64,000 nucleotides of DNA from JANQIO01 sp038746745 (GTDB lineage Bacteria; Pseudomonadota; Gammaproteobacteria; Pseudomonadales; Halieaceae). The notes beneath the pieces are model-generated. The model did not search any database. It was not told the origin of the DNA and saw only the letters and a list, made by a program, of their open reading frames with translations. The stretch spans positions 1 through 64,000 of the forward strand of contig JBCDKJ010000013.1 of the NCBI GenBank assembly GCA_038746745.1, written 5' to 3'. Positions 18,658 through 26,327 of this stretch are shown piece after piece. Position numbers and translations under genes: made by a program. How positions within the stretch are numbered: the first letter of the stretch is position 1; every line of letters starts with the position of its first letter.

Positions 18658-18721
18658 GCACTGTGCATGACACCCCTTGTAACACTGCCCTACAATGGTG
18701 TCTGCACTGGAGAACCTCATC

Positions 18722-19336
18722 ATGATCGGGCGCATCTGCGGTCTGCTACAGGACGTTCAACCACCAGATATCCTGCTGGACGTTGGCGGTGTCGGCTATG
18801 AAATTCAGGTGCCTATGACGACCCTGTACGAGTTGCCCGAGCCGGGATCCACAGTAACCCTGCATACTCATTTCGTGGTGCGCGATGATGCGCAGTTACT
18901 GTACGGCTTTATGCATGAGCGGGAACGCCGCTTGTTCCGGCATCTGATTAAAGTCAACGGCGTAGGCCCGAAGCTGGGCCTCGCGATTCTGTCTGGCTTG
19001 GATGCAGATGCGTTCGTTCGCGCCGTACAGCGTGATGACACCAGCACGCTGGTCGCCTTACCGGGTGTGGGGCGAAAGACGGCGGAGCGTCTGTTGATTG
19101 AAATGCGTGACAAGCTGGCTGACTGGCTCGGCAGTGTTGACGACGAGCAGACTGCGACGATCGATATGAATGGACTTGAGAAAGATATACAGACTGAGGC
19201 AGAGAGTGCCCTGATAGCCCTGGGGTATAAGCCTGCTGAGGCGAGCCGGGCCGTGACTGCCGCCAACGATGGCAGAGTGCAGCGCAGTGAAGAACTGATT
19301 CGGCTGGCGCTTAAATCCATGGTTTCATCAAGATAG
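18722..19336 (+). CDS. ruvA: Holliday junction DNA helicase subunit RuvA
   Basis: A 204-residue protein from ATG 18722, chosen because MIGRICGLLQD is the family start; an upstream in-frame extension is rejected. It has the N-terminal OB domain, the helix-hairpin-helix pairs (NGVGPKLGLAILSG, LPGVGRKTAERLLIEM), an acidic linker and the mobile C-terminal domain ending LIRLALKSM. It targets RuvB to the four-way junction. Its last codons overlap an 11-bp tandem repeat leading to ruvB. Confidence 0.95.
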   Translation: MIGRICGLLQDVQPPDILLDVGGVGYEIQVPMTTLYELPEPGSTVTLHTHFVVRDDAQLLYGFMHERERRLFRHLIKVNGVGPKLGLAILSGLDADAFVRAVQRDDTSTLVALPGVGRKTAERLLIEMRDKLADWLGSVDDEQTATIDMNGLEKDIQTEAESALIALGYKPAEASRAVTAANDGRVQRSEELIRLALKSMVSSR

Positions 19337-19358
19337 CATCAAGATAGCAACGAGATCG
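19326..19358. repeat. 11-bp tandem repeat at the ruvA-ruvB junction
   Basis: CATCAAGATAG occurs twice in tandem (19326-19336 and 19337-19347), followed by a third diverged unit CAACGAGATCG, two bases before the ruvB ATG. The first unit contains the ruvA stop codon. Confidence 0.8.
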
Positions 19359-19360
19359 CA

Positions 19361-20431
19361 ATGATTGAGACCGACCGCCTGATTGCGCCAGAGAAAAGCG
19401 ATACGGAACGCGGGGGGCGTGATGACGCTCTCGATAGAGCGATACGCCCGAAGTCGCTATCGGAGTATGCTGGCCAGCCCGGTGTGCGCGAGCAGATGCA
19501 GATATTTATCGAAGCGGCACGACGTCGTGAAGAAGCACTTGATCACACCCTGATTTTTGGTCCGCCGGGACTCGGCAAAACAACGCTGGCCCATATTATT
19601 GCGACAGAGATGGGGGGCGACTTAAAAAGCACCTCGGGTCCGGTGCTGGAAAAGGCAGGCGACATCGCGGCACTGATGACCAATCTCGAGCCAGGCGATG
19701 TGCTGTTCATCGACGAAATACACCGGCTCAGTCCCTTTGTTGAGGAAATCCTGTATCCGGCAATGGAGGATTATCAGCTCGACATTATGATAGGTGAGGG
19801 GCCGGCAGCGCGTTCTATCAAGCTGGATATTCCTCCGTTTACTCTGGTCGGCGCCACCACGCGCGCCGGGCTGCTCACCTCACCCCTGCGCGATCGCTTT
19901 GGCATTGTTCAGCGGCTTGAGTTTTACAGCGTGATGGATCTGGCAGGCATCGTAAAACGCTCCGGCAAGATCATGGGTGTTGATGTATCAGAGCAGGGTG
20001 CTATCGAGATCGCCCGGCGCTCACGGGGCACGCCGCGTATCGCCAATCGGCTGTTGCGGCGGGTGCGCGATTTTGCCGAGGTCAAGGGCGACGGGCACAT
20101 CAGCGCAGAGGTGGCAGGAGATGCGCTGGATTTGCTGGATGTCGATCGTGTCGGATTCGACACCCTGGATCGGCGCCTGCTCAAACTGCTGATCGAGAAA
20201 TTTGACGGCGGTCCTGTTGGCGTTGAAAGCCTGGCCGCGGCGCTGTCTGAGGAACGTGGCACTATCGAGGATGTGATCGAGCCGTACCTGCTTCAGCAGG
20301 GCTATCTGATGCGCACGGCGCGCGGCCGCATGGCGACGCGCAGTGCCTGGGAGCACTTCGGCATCACGCCGACGCAGACCACTGATTCCGCCGACGCTAA
20401 CCTCAGCTTGCCCCTGGACGGCCAGGATTGA
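19361..20431 (+). CDS. ruvB: Holliday junction DNA helicase motor RuvB
   Basis: A 356-residue AAA+ ATPase that drives branch migration with RuvA. Walker A is GPPGLGKTTLAH, Walker B is LFIDEIHRL, sensor 1 is VGATTRAGLL, and the arginine-finger region SPLRDRFGIVQRLEF is present. The winged-helix C-terminus includes EERGTIEDVIEPYLLQQGY. Full length. It ends the ruvCAB block; ybgC and tolQRAB follow. Confidence 0.97.
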   Translation: MIETDRLIAPEKSDTERGGRDDALDRAIRPKSLSEYAGQPGVREQMQIFIEAARRREEALDHTLIFGPPGLGKTTLAHIIATEMGGDLKSTSGPVLEKAGDIAALMTNLEPGDVLFIDEIHRLSPFVEEILYPAMEDYQLDIMIGEGPAARSIKLDIPPFTLVGATTRAGLLTSPLRDRFGIVQRLEFYSVMDLAGIVKRSGKIMGVDVSEQGAIEIARRSRGTPRIANRLLRRVRDFAEVKGDGHISAEVAGDALDLLDVDRVGFDTLDRRLLKLLIEKFDGGPVGVESLAAALSEERGTIEDVIEPYLLQQGYLMRTARGRMATRSAWEHFGITPTQTTDSADANLSLPLDGQD

Positions 20432-20470
20432 GCGCGGGCTGGCGCCGTTGTGTTAGCGGATGACTAAAGC

Positions 20471-20884
20471 GTGGCTGCATCGGAATTTTCTCTGTCACTT
20501 CGAGTCTACATCGAAGATACCGATGCCGGCGGCATCGTGTACTACGTCAATTATCTGAAATTCATGGAACGGGCCAGAACCGAGTATATGCGCAGCCTGG
20601 GCTATGACAGGGAGCACATTTTTGATGCTGGCAATATGTTTGTGGTACGCGATGTGCAGCTACGCTATGTGCAGCCGGCGCGGCTGGATGATGAACTGCA
20701 GGTTACCGTCAGACCCGTCCACGTTGGGGCAGCTGTGCTGGTAATGGAACAGACCGTAGAGCGGTCTGAACATACCCTGGTGCATGCGCGCGTGGAAATT
20801 GTCTATATCGACAGGGTCAGTATGCAGCCCTGCAAAATGTCGGGACCGGTTAGAGAGCATTTGCGCTCGCTATTATCGAGCTGA
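20471..20884 (+). CDS. ybgC: Tol-Pal-associated acyl-CoA thioesterase
   Basis: A 137-residue hotdog-fold thioesterase with a GTG start at 20471. The 4-hydroxybenzoyl-CoA thioesterase signature YIEDTDAGGIVYYVNYLKFMERAR includes the active-site Asp. YbgC proteins hydrolyse short acyl-CoAs and are almost always the first gene of the tol-pal operon, as here. Confidence 0.93.
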   Translation: MAASEFSLSLRVYIEDTDAGGIVYYVNYLKFMERARTEYMRSLGYDREHIFDAGNMFVVRDVQLRYVQPARLDDELQVTVRPVHVGAAVLVMEQTVERSEHTLVHARVEIVYIDRVSMQPCKMSGPVREHLRSLLSS

Positions 20885-20925
20885 GTGCAGAGCTGAGAGC
20901 AGAGCTCACCTGAGCGCTCACATAT
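20878..20925. repeat. 12-bp tandem repeat between ybgC and tolQ
   Basis: GAGCTGAGTGCA, GAGCTGAGAGCA and the diverged GAGCTCACCTGA follow each other from 20878, overlapping the ybgC stop. A weaker fourth unit precedes the tolQ ribosome binding site. The period is the same as that of the longer arrays before cpoB and the 39.1-kb acyl-CoA dehydrogenase. Confidence 0.7.
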
Positions 20926-20945
20926 AAAGTGATAGGGGAGACTAC

Positions 20946-21647
20946 GTGGAAGAACAACTCAGCCTGATTGACCTGGTACTCAACGCCAGTCTGACCGTGC
21001 AGGCGGTGATGGGGCTGCTATTGCTGGCGTCCGTCATGAGTTGGTTCATGATCGCGCAGCGGCTGTTGTACTTTCGCAGCGTGCGCGAGGAGATGCTTGG
21101 CTTTGAGGAGGAGTTCTGGTCCGGAGTAGACCTGGGGCAGCTCTATCGCGACGGCAACGAGCGCGCAGAAGCCGGCCCGATCGCAGGCCTGGAAGGTATA
21201 TTTCGCGCGGGCTTCAAAGAATTTTCGCGCCTGGCCCAGCAGGGCATGGACAGCGACGCCATGATGGACGGCTGTCAGCGCGCCATGCGAGTGGCGCTGC
21301 GCCGCGAGGAAGAGGCGTTGGAGCGACACCTGCCCTTTCTCGCCACGGTAGGGTCTACTAGCCCCTACATCGGTCTGTTTGGAACTGTATGGGGCATCAT
21401 GCATTCCTTCCGCGGCCTGGCGAACTCCACGCAGGCGACTCTGGCCACCGTGGCGCCGGGGATTTCCGAGGCGCTGGTAGCAACGGCCATGGGACTGTTC
21501 GCAGCGATCCCGGCGGTGATGGCCTATAACCGGTTTGCAGCCAAGCTCGATACGTACACCGGCCGCTATGAGGGGTTTGTGGATGAGTTCACCAGTATCC
21601 TGCTGCGCCAGGCCCATGCGCTGAAGGCTCGCGCTGAGAAGCAATAG
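20946..21647 (+). CDS. tolQ: Tol-Pal system proton channel subunit TolQ
   Basis: A 233-residue inner-membrane protein with a GTG start at 20946 preceded by a GGGGAG ribosome binding site. It has three membrane segments; the conserved GSTSPYIGLFGTVWGIMHSF and LVATAMGLFAAIPAVMAYNRF stretches identify the ExbB/TolQ family. With TolR it converts proton flow into force on TolA during outer-membrane constriction. Confidence 0.96.
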   Translation: MEEQLSLIDLVLNASLTVQAVMGLLLLASVMSWFMIAQRLLYFRSVREEMLGFEEEFWSGVDLGQLYRDGNERAEAGPIAGLEGIFRAGFKEFSRLAQQGMDSDAMMDGCQRAMRVALRREEEALERHLPFLATVGSTSPYIGLFGTVWGIMHSFRGLANSTQATLATVAPGISEALVATAMGLFAAIPAVMAYNRFAAKLDTYTGRYEGFVDEFTSILLRQAHALKARAEKQ

Positions 21648-21648
21648 C

Positions 21649-22065
21649 ATGCCCGGACGCAAACATCGACCGATGGCAGAGATCAACGTCGTGCCCTATA
21701 TCGACGTGATGCTGGTGTTGTTGGTGATATTTATGGTGACCGCACCGCTGCTGATGCAGGGCGTGAAAGTAGACCTGCCCGAGGCAGATTCCGATCCCGT
21801 GGAAAATCAGGACCCGGAGCCCTTGATCGTTTCCATTAATGCGCAGGGCGATCTGTTTTTGAATCTCGGCGCCGATCAAAAGCAGGTGTTGTCACTGGCG
21901 ACGGTCAGAGAGCGTGTGGCAGCGGTGATGCGACGCAATCCGGAAAAGCCAGTCATGGTGTGGGGAGATCAGCGAGTGCCCTACGGCGAAGTCGTCGTCC
22001 TGATGAGTGCGCTACAGGATGCGGGCGCCCCCAACGTTGGGCTGGTCACGGAGCCACCCGGATGA
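21649..22065 (+). CDS. tolR: Tol-Pal system subunit TolR
   Basis: A 138-residue protein with one N-terminal membrane segment (INVVPYIDVMLVLLVIFMV) containing the conserved proton-pathway Asp, and a periplasmic ExbD/TolR domain. It begins one base after tolQ and its TGA overlaps the tolA ATG. Confidence 0.96.
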   Translation: MPGRKHRPMAEINVVPYIDVMLVLLVIFMVTAPLLMQGVKVDLPEADSDPVENQDPEPLIVSINAQGDLFLNLGADQKQVLSLATVRERVAAVMRRNPEKPVMVWGDQRVPYGEVVVLMSALQDAGAPNVGLVTEPPG

Positions 22066-22772
22066 GGCGCGCTCCCATCTTCTGGCGACCCGCGCTGCTG
22101 ACCCTGGCCTTGCACGGGTTGTTGGTAGTTGCGCTGCTGACTAACTGGAGCGCGGCTGAAGAACCCGCGATGATCGCGCCACCGGTGCCGCGCTATATAG
22201 AAGCGCGACTGGTAACGGTGACACCTGAGCCGCAGGTGTCGAAACAGAAAGCGCTACCAGAGAAGGTTGCTACCAAGCCCTCGCCGAAGCCCAAGCCCAA
22301 GCCCCAACCAAAGCCAAAGCCTGCGCCAGAGCCCAAACCTGAGGTTGCTCCTCAGCCGGTCGCCGAGGCAGAGCCAGAACCCGAATCGACGCCCCAGCCG
22401 CGCACGGCGATGGACGATTTGCAGATAGCCATGGCAGAAGAGGAGGAAGATCTGGCGGCGTTGACGGATGTGCAGCGAACCGCCAGTTATATTGCCTTAA
22501 TCGCCAGCGCTGTGGAGGCTAATTGGAGTCGTCCCCCCAGCGCGCGCAACGGCATGGAGGCAGAGCTTCTGATACAGCTTATTCCCAACGGCAAGGTGGT
22601 GAGTGTTTCCCTGGCGCGTTCCAGTGGCAGCGCCGCGTTTGATAATTCCGCCGTGAGTGCCGTCGAACGTGCCGCGGCTTTCCCGGAGCTCAAGAACCTG
22701 GAGTCGCGATTGTTTGAGCAAAACTTTCGCCGGTTGCGACTAAAGTTTAAACCTGAGGATTTACGCTACTGA
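22062..22772 (+). CDS. tolA: Cell envelope integrity protein TolA, short form
   Basis: A 236-residue protein from ATG 22062, which overlaps the tolR stop as ATGA. Domain I is a membrane anchor (LLTLALHGLLVVALLTNW). Domain II, usually a long Ala/Lys/Glu helix, is here a short Lys-Pro then Glu-Pro linker (KPKPKPQPKPKPAPEPKPE). Domain III has the TolA fold: YIALIASAVEANWSRPPSAR and the late AAAFPELKNLESRLFEQNF. It spans the periplasm to contact TolB/Pal. E. coli TolA is about 420 residues, so this one is notably short, probably with an extended polyproline-like linker. Confidence 0.92.
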   Translation: MRRAPIFWRPALLTLALHGLLVVALLTNWSAAEEPAMIAPPVPRYIEARLVTVTPEPQVSKQKALPEKVATKPSPKPKPKPQPKPKPAPEPKPEVAPQPVAEAEPEPESTPQPRTAMDDLQIAMAEEEEDLAALTDVQRTASYIALIASAVEANWSRPPSARNGMEAELLIQLIPNGKVVSVSLARSSGSAAFDNSAVSAVERAAAFPELKNLESRLFEQNFRRLRLKFKPEDLRY

Positions 22773-24070
22773 TGATGCGTTCACGTCGTCTTTTTCTGTG
22801 CTTGCTTCTAAGCACGTTCACGTCGCTGGCACAGGCCCAGTTAACTATCGAGATTACCCGCGGGCGGGATAACCCCACCAGCATAGCGGTGGTGCCCTTT
22901 GCCTGGTCGGGCTGGGGCGCTGCGCCAGAGGATGTTGCGCAGATCATTGGCGCCGACCTCGAGCGCAGCGGCCAGTTTTCTCCTGTTGCACGCAGCGATA
23001 TGCTCAGCCTGCCGACGCGGGCATCTGATGTCTTCTACCGCGATTGGCGAGCCACCAACGTTGAGTACCTGCTCATCGGGCGGGTCGTTGGCGGCAGCAG
23101 TGTGACGCTGGAATACGAGCTGTTTGATGTGCAGCGACAGCAGTCTGTACTGCAGGGTAGCAAGGCGGGTACGGCGCAGAATCTGCGCATGCTGGCGCAT
23201 CGCGTCAGTGATGCGGTCTATGAAAAGCTGACCGGTGTGCGAGGCGCCTACGCAACGCGCATTCTGTATGTCGCAGTGACCCAGCGCTATGACGCGCCCA
23301 GCACCTATCAGCTGACAGTAGCCGATGCAGACGGTGCCCGGGCTGAGGTTGTCTATGAATCCAACGAGCCTGTACTCAGCCCCACGTGGGCACCCGACGG
23401 TGAGCGCATCGCCTATGTCTCCTTCGAGACAACGCGCCCGGCGGTATTTATACATAATCTGACTACCGGGATTCGCGAGCAGGTCACTAACTTCCCGGGC
23501 CTGAACGGCGCGCCCGCCTTTTCGCCGGACGGCAACAGCCTTGCGCTGACACTGTCCAAAGATGGCAGCCCGGATATTTACGTGATCGATTTGCCCAGCC
23601 GCGCTGTGCGGCGTATCACGCGTCACTACGCTATCGATACTGAGCCCACCTGGATGCCAGACGGGCGCTCCATCGTCTTTACGTCAGACCGCGGCGGCAG
23701 GCCGCAGATCTATCGTGTGGATATCGCTTCAGGCAAGACCGAGCGACTCACCTTTGACGGGCCCTGGAATGCGCGCGCTTCGGTCGCAGCGGATGGCCGC
23801 ACGATGGTAATGGTGCAGCAAAAAGACGACCGGTTTCACATTGCCGTGCAAGACCTCCTGCGGGGAAATGTTGAAATCTTGACAAGCACCACATTAGACG
23901 AATCTCCCAGTGTCGCCCCTAATGGCTCTATGCTATTGTACGCCACGAAATACGGTGACCGCGGCATTCTGGCGGCCGTCTCCGTCGACGGTGGCGTACA
24001 GTTTCGCCTCCCGGCGAGAGAGGGCGATGTCCGAGAACCCTCGTGGTCACCGTATCTGGGGAATCCCTGA
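22772..24070 (+). CDS. tolB: Tol-Pal system protein TolB
   Basis: A 432-residue periplasmic protein. The signal peptide MMRSRRLFLCLLLSTFTSLAQAQ is followed by an alpha/beta N-terminal domain and a six-bladed beta-propeller whose blades show repeats such as SPTWAPDGERIAYVSFE, PAFSPDGNSLALT and PTWMPDGRSIVFTSDRGG. TolB switches between TolA and Pal. The start overlaps the tolA stop by one base. Confidence 0.96.
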   Translation: MMRSRRLFLCLLLSTFTSLAQAQLTIEITRGRDNPTSIAVVPFAWSGWGAAPEDVAQIIGADLERSGQFSPVARSDMLSLPTRASDVFYRDWRATNVEYLLIGRVVGGSSVTLEYELFDVQRQQSVLQGSKAGTAQNLRMLAHRVSDAVYEKLTGVRGAYATRILYVAVTQRYDAPSTYQLTVADADGARAEVVYESNEPVLSPTWAPDGERIAYVSFETTRPAVFIHNLTTGIREQVTNFPGLNGAPAFSPDGNSLALTLSKDGSPDIYVIDLPSRAVRRITRHYAIDTEPTWMPDGRSIVFTSDRGGRPQIYRVDIASGKTERLTFDGPWNARASVAADGRTMVMVQQKDDRFHIAVQDLLRGNVEILTSTTLDESPSVAPNGSMLLYATKYGDRGILAAVSVDGGVQFRLPAREGDVREPSWSPYLGNP

Positions 24071-24126
24071 TTCGGGGTGCTGCGATTGTCCAACAATCAA
24101 CTATTAAGCAAAGGGCAGGAAAGGCT

Positions 24127-24648
24127 ATGAAACAAGTCACCGTCGCCGAAAAGGCGTTGTCAGTTATCTTCGCAATTCTTTTGATGGCGGGCTGTGCCAG
24201 CACCGACACCTCTGAAGAAGACGCTGCTATGGCTGAAAAGGAAGCCAAAGAAGCCATGATGGCTGAAGAGGAAGCGCGTAAGGCAGAGACCATGCGCAAG
24301 ATGAAGATGCTGGAGGATGCGGTGGCGTCTGCTGGCAACGTTGTTTATTTTGACTTCGATAAGTCGACGCTCAACGCTGCAACACGTCGAGTCCTGGATG
24401 CCCACATCGCGCTGCTTAAGAGCAACAGCGATACCGTGCGTCTTGAAGGACACGCTGACGAGCGTGGAACGCGCGAGTACAACATGGCGCTGGGTGAGCG
24501 CCGTGCCAAGGCCGTGCTCGATTATATGGCTGTGAACGGTATAGGACGCGGCCGTGTTGAGACTGTCAGCTACGGCGAAGAGCGCCCGGCGGTCTCCGGT
24601 ACCGGCGCTGCAGCCTGGTCGAAAAACCGCCGCGTAGAGATCAAGTAG
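24127..24648 (+). CDS. pal: Peptidoglycan-associated lipoprotein Pal
   Basis: A 173-residue outer-membrane lipoprotein. The lipobox LLMAGC puts the lipidated Cys at residue 23. A charged Ala/Glu/Lys helix follows, then an OmpA-like peptidoglycan-binding domain: VVYFDFDKSTLN, LEGHADERGTREYNMALGERRA and AAWSKNRRVEI. ATG at 24127 with AGGAAAGG upstream is chosen over an in-frame extension. A strong terminator follows. Confidence 0.96.
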   Translation: MKQVTVAEKALSVIFAILLMAGCASTDTSEEDAAMAEKEAKEAMMAEEEARKAETMRKMKMLEDAVASAGNVVYFDFDKSTLNAATRRVLDAHIALLKSNSDTVRLEGHADERGTREYNMALGERRAKAVLDYMAVNGIGRGRVETVSYGEERPAVSGTGAAAWSKNRRVEIK

Positions 24649-24735
24649 TTAACATGAGTCTCTGCGCTGCTGTCCAGCGGGCAGTAGCGCCCTAGAAAAA
24701 CGCTTTGCCAGAGACTCTGGCGTGGCTAGCAAAGG

Positions 24736-24758
24736 TGCCGTCTTTAGACGGCATTTTT
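24736..24758 (+). terminator. Rho-independent terminator after pal
   Basis: TGCCGTC (24736-24742) pairs perfectly with GACGGCA (24747-24753) around TTTA, followed by five T residues. It ends the tol-pal unit before the cpoB gene, which must then have its own promoter or rely on readthrough. Confidence 0.9.
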
Positions 24759-24796
24759 GTTTACACTATCCGTTTCGATTAATCGTTTAGATCGTG

Positions 24797-24928
24797 CTCG
24801 AAACTCTTGGCAAAACCCTTGGCAAAACCATTGTCGAGAACGTTATCGAAACCCGTGTCGAGGCTATTGCCGAGACTATTGCCGAGACTATTGTCGAAAC
24901 GGCTACTGAAACCGGTTCTAAAACTATC
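24797..24928. repeat. 12-bp tandem repeat, 11 degenerate copies, before cpoB
   Basis: Eleven successive 12-bp units of type GTCGAAACTATT fill the space up to 22 bp before the cpoB ATG. Two adjacent units (24869-24892) are identical and the others diverge. The phase is exact across all copies. It could be read as an in-frame N-terminal extension (TTG at 24807), but that would bury the cpoB signal peptide behind a basic repeat. Confidence 0.85.
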
Positions 24929-24950
24929 TTACAACGCCTGTGGTGCAGAT

Positions 24951-25829
24951 ATGGCCGCTCTCAATAATCCCGCAAAACCTCTTTTGCTCACTCTGCCTGC
25001 TGTATGCATAGGGCTGATGCAGTATGCATCACTCGCACTGGGCCAAGAGTATATTGATCTGGAAGCAGAGCGGCGCCAACAGACGCAGTCCGATGCCGTT
25101 CTAACAGGCCAGGACAACTCCAGCCAGACCAGTCTTGGCCAGAGCGATCCCAACCAGAACAATGTCAGCAATACAGTGACAGTTAACCCCAGTGCGCCCA
25201 TTGCAGGCAGTGCGGGGGAAATGTTTTACCAAATGCAACTATTGCAGCAGGAGGTGATGGAGCTGCGCGGGCGGCTGGAAGAGCAGGAGTACCAACTAAA
25301 GCAGCTAAGAGAGCAGAGTCTTGAGCAATATCTGGATCTGGACCAGCGGTTAAAGGGAAGCGCGGGTGCCGTTGCGGAGGATGGTGACACTACAGAGGCC
25401 GGTGCATCCGAAACTGTCACGCTACCCGCGGTGAGAACGCTGGCAGGCGAAGAAGAGGCCTACCGAGCGGCTTATGGGCTGGTGCGCAGTCAGCAATTTG
25501 ACTCGGCGGTAACGGCGTTTAGACAGTTCCTGGTGGACTTCCCGGGAGGGCGCTATACCCCGAACGCCCACTACTGGCTGGGGGAACTCTACCTCGTACT
25601 GGTGCCGCCGGATGACGAATCTGCCCGACGGGAATTCACCCGCTTGCTGGAGCAGTACCCCAACAATAGCAAAGTGCCGGATGCGCTCTACAAGCTGGGC
25701 AAGATTTATTACGAACGCGGCAATCGAGATCGTGCCCAGGCCTATTTGCAGCGGGTGGTGAATGAGTTTGCAAACAGCGGTAGTTCTGCTGTGCGACTGG
25801 CGCAGGATTTTTTGAGCAGTAATTTTTGA
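24951..25829 (+). CDS. cpoB: Cell division coordinator CpoB (YbgF)
   Basis: A 292-residue periplasmic protein from ATG 24951. It has a hydrophobic signal segment (PLLLTLPAVCIGLMQYASLA), an N-terminal coiled coil (FYQMQLLQQEVMELRGRLEE and following) and C-terminal TPR repeats (AYRAAYGLVRSQQFDSAVTAF, PNAHYWLGELYL, PDALYKLGKIYYERGNRD). CpoB coordinates Tol-driven outer-membrane constriction with PBP1b. The start is not certain because the ribosome binding site is weak. Confidence 0.9.
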   Translation: MAALNNPAKPLLLTLPAVCIGLMQYASLALGQEYIDLEAERRQQTQSDAVLTGQDNSSQTSLGQSDPNQNNVSNTVTVNPSAPIAGSAGEMFYQMQLLQQEVMELRGRLEEQEYQLKQLREQSLEQYLDLDQRLKGSAGAVAEDGDTTEAGASETVTLPAVRTLAGEEEAYRAAYGLVRSQQFDSAVTAFRQFLVDFPGGRYTPNAHYWLGELYLVLVPPDDESARREFTRLLEQYPNNSKVPDALYKLGKIYYERGNRDRAQAYLQRVVNEFANSGSSAVRLAQDFLSSNF

Positions 25830-25931
25830 CCCTGGGCGCGTTCATCACGGTATTGCTCAACGGGCGTCGGCACTGTAGCCCCTGACCCAGGTGTGTCTCG
25901 GATACCTTTATAACCAACACAGCGAAACCGC

Positions 25932-25959
25932 TTGAGTTTTACCGACCAATCCGTAATAT
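25932..25959 (+). promoter_or_regulatory. Putative promoter of tRNA-Lys
   Basis: TTGAGT (25932-25937) and TAATAT (25954-25959) are separated by 16 bp and followed by a GC-rich discriminator just before the tRNA, typical of stable-RNA promoters. The preceding 25830-25931 shows no gene. Confidence 0.6.
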
Positions 25960-25970
25960 AGCCGCCCTTC

Positions 25971-26046
25971 GGGTCGTTAGCTCAGCTGGTAGAGCAGTTG
26001 GCTTTTAACCAATTGGTCACTGGTTCGAATCCAGTACGACCCACCA
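25971..26046 (+). tRNA. tRNA-Lys (anticodon TTT)
   Basis: A 76-nt cloverleaf with acceptor GGGTCGT paired to ACGACCC, a D-arm with AGCTCAGCTGGTAGAGC, an anticodon loop CTTTTAA reading TTT (26004-26006), a T-arm with GGTTCGAATCC, and encoded CCA at 26044-26046. All helices close except a terminal G-T pair in the anticodon stem. Confidence 0.97.
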
Positions 26047-26052
26047 AATACA

Positions 26053-26083
26053 AAGGGGCTGCCGTCAGGTAGCCCCTTTTTAT
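26053..26083 (+). terminator. Rho-independent terminator of tRNA-Lys
   Basis: AAGGGGCT (26053-26060) pairs with AGCCCCTT (26071-26078) around a 10-base loop and runs into a T-rich tail. Confidence 0.93.
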
Positions 26084-26236
26084 TTGATGGGATCGGCTTG
26101 ATCGAATCTCTTCGATTGATTGCGAATAGCAATCAAGACGCCCGCAGCGCGCAGCGCGAGGAGAGCCGGCCCCGCTTTTCGGGTGCGCCCGGAGGGTCAC
26201 TACAGCCCAAAGGCTGTTGTGATCAATCCAGTACGA
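26084..26236 (+). repeat. tRNA 3'-end fragment repeat (rtT-like) downstream of tRNA-Lys
   Basis: AATCCAGTACGA at 26225-26236 exactly repeats bases 26028-26039 of the tRNA T-arm/acceptor, 197 bp downstream. In between are small hairpins: CCCG/CGGG at 26171-26183, and ACAGCC (26202-26207) with GGCTGT (26212-26217). E. coli tyrT is followed by comparable 178-bp rtT units that each carry part of the tRNA 3' end. No integrase is near. A small Arg-rich ORF crosses the region but I do not call it a gene. Nothing else is evident up to 26327. Confidence 0.55.
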
Positions 26237-26327
26237 TCAACTACTCTAGACATCAGCTCCGTGAGGGCGGCCTTTTTATCTGTCTCCGGGTTGCACGGAT
26301 CGAGCCGCTGCAAAAGCACAGCGACAT

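Noticed and set aside
24807..24950. N-terminal extension of cpoB from TTG 24807 (basic tetrapeptide repeat).
   Set aside because: It would place a repetitive basic segment ahead of the signal peptide; the frame is open only because the 12-bp repeat has no stop. Kept as a hypothesis in findings but not called.
26028..26236. Direct repeats at tRNA-Lys as attL/attR of an integrated element.
   Set aside because: Only about 200 bp lies between the copies and no integrase is present.
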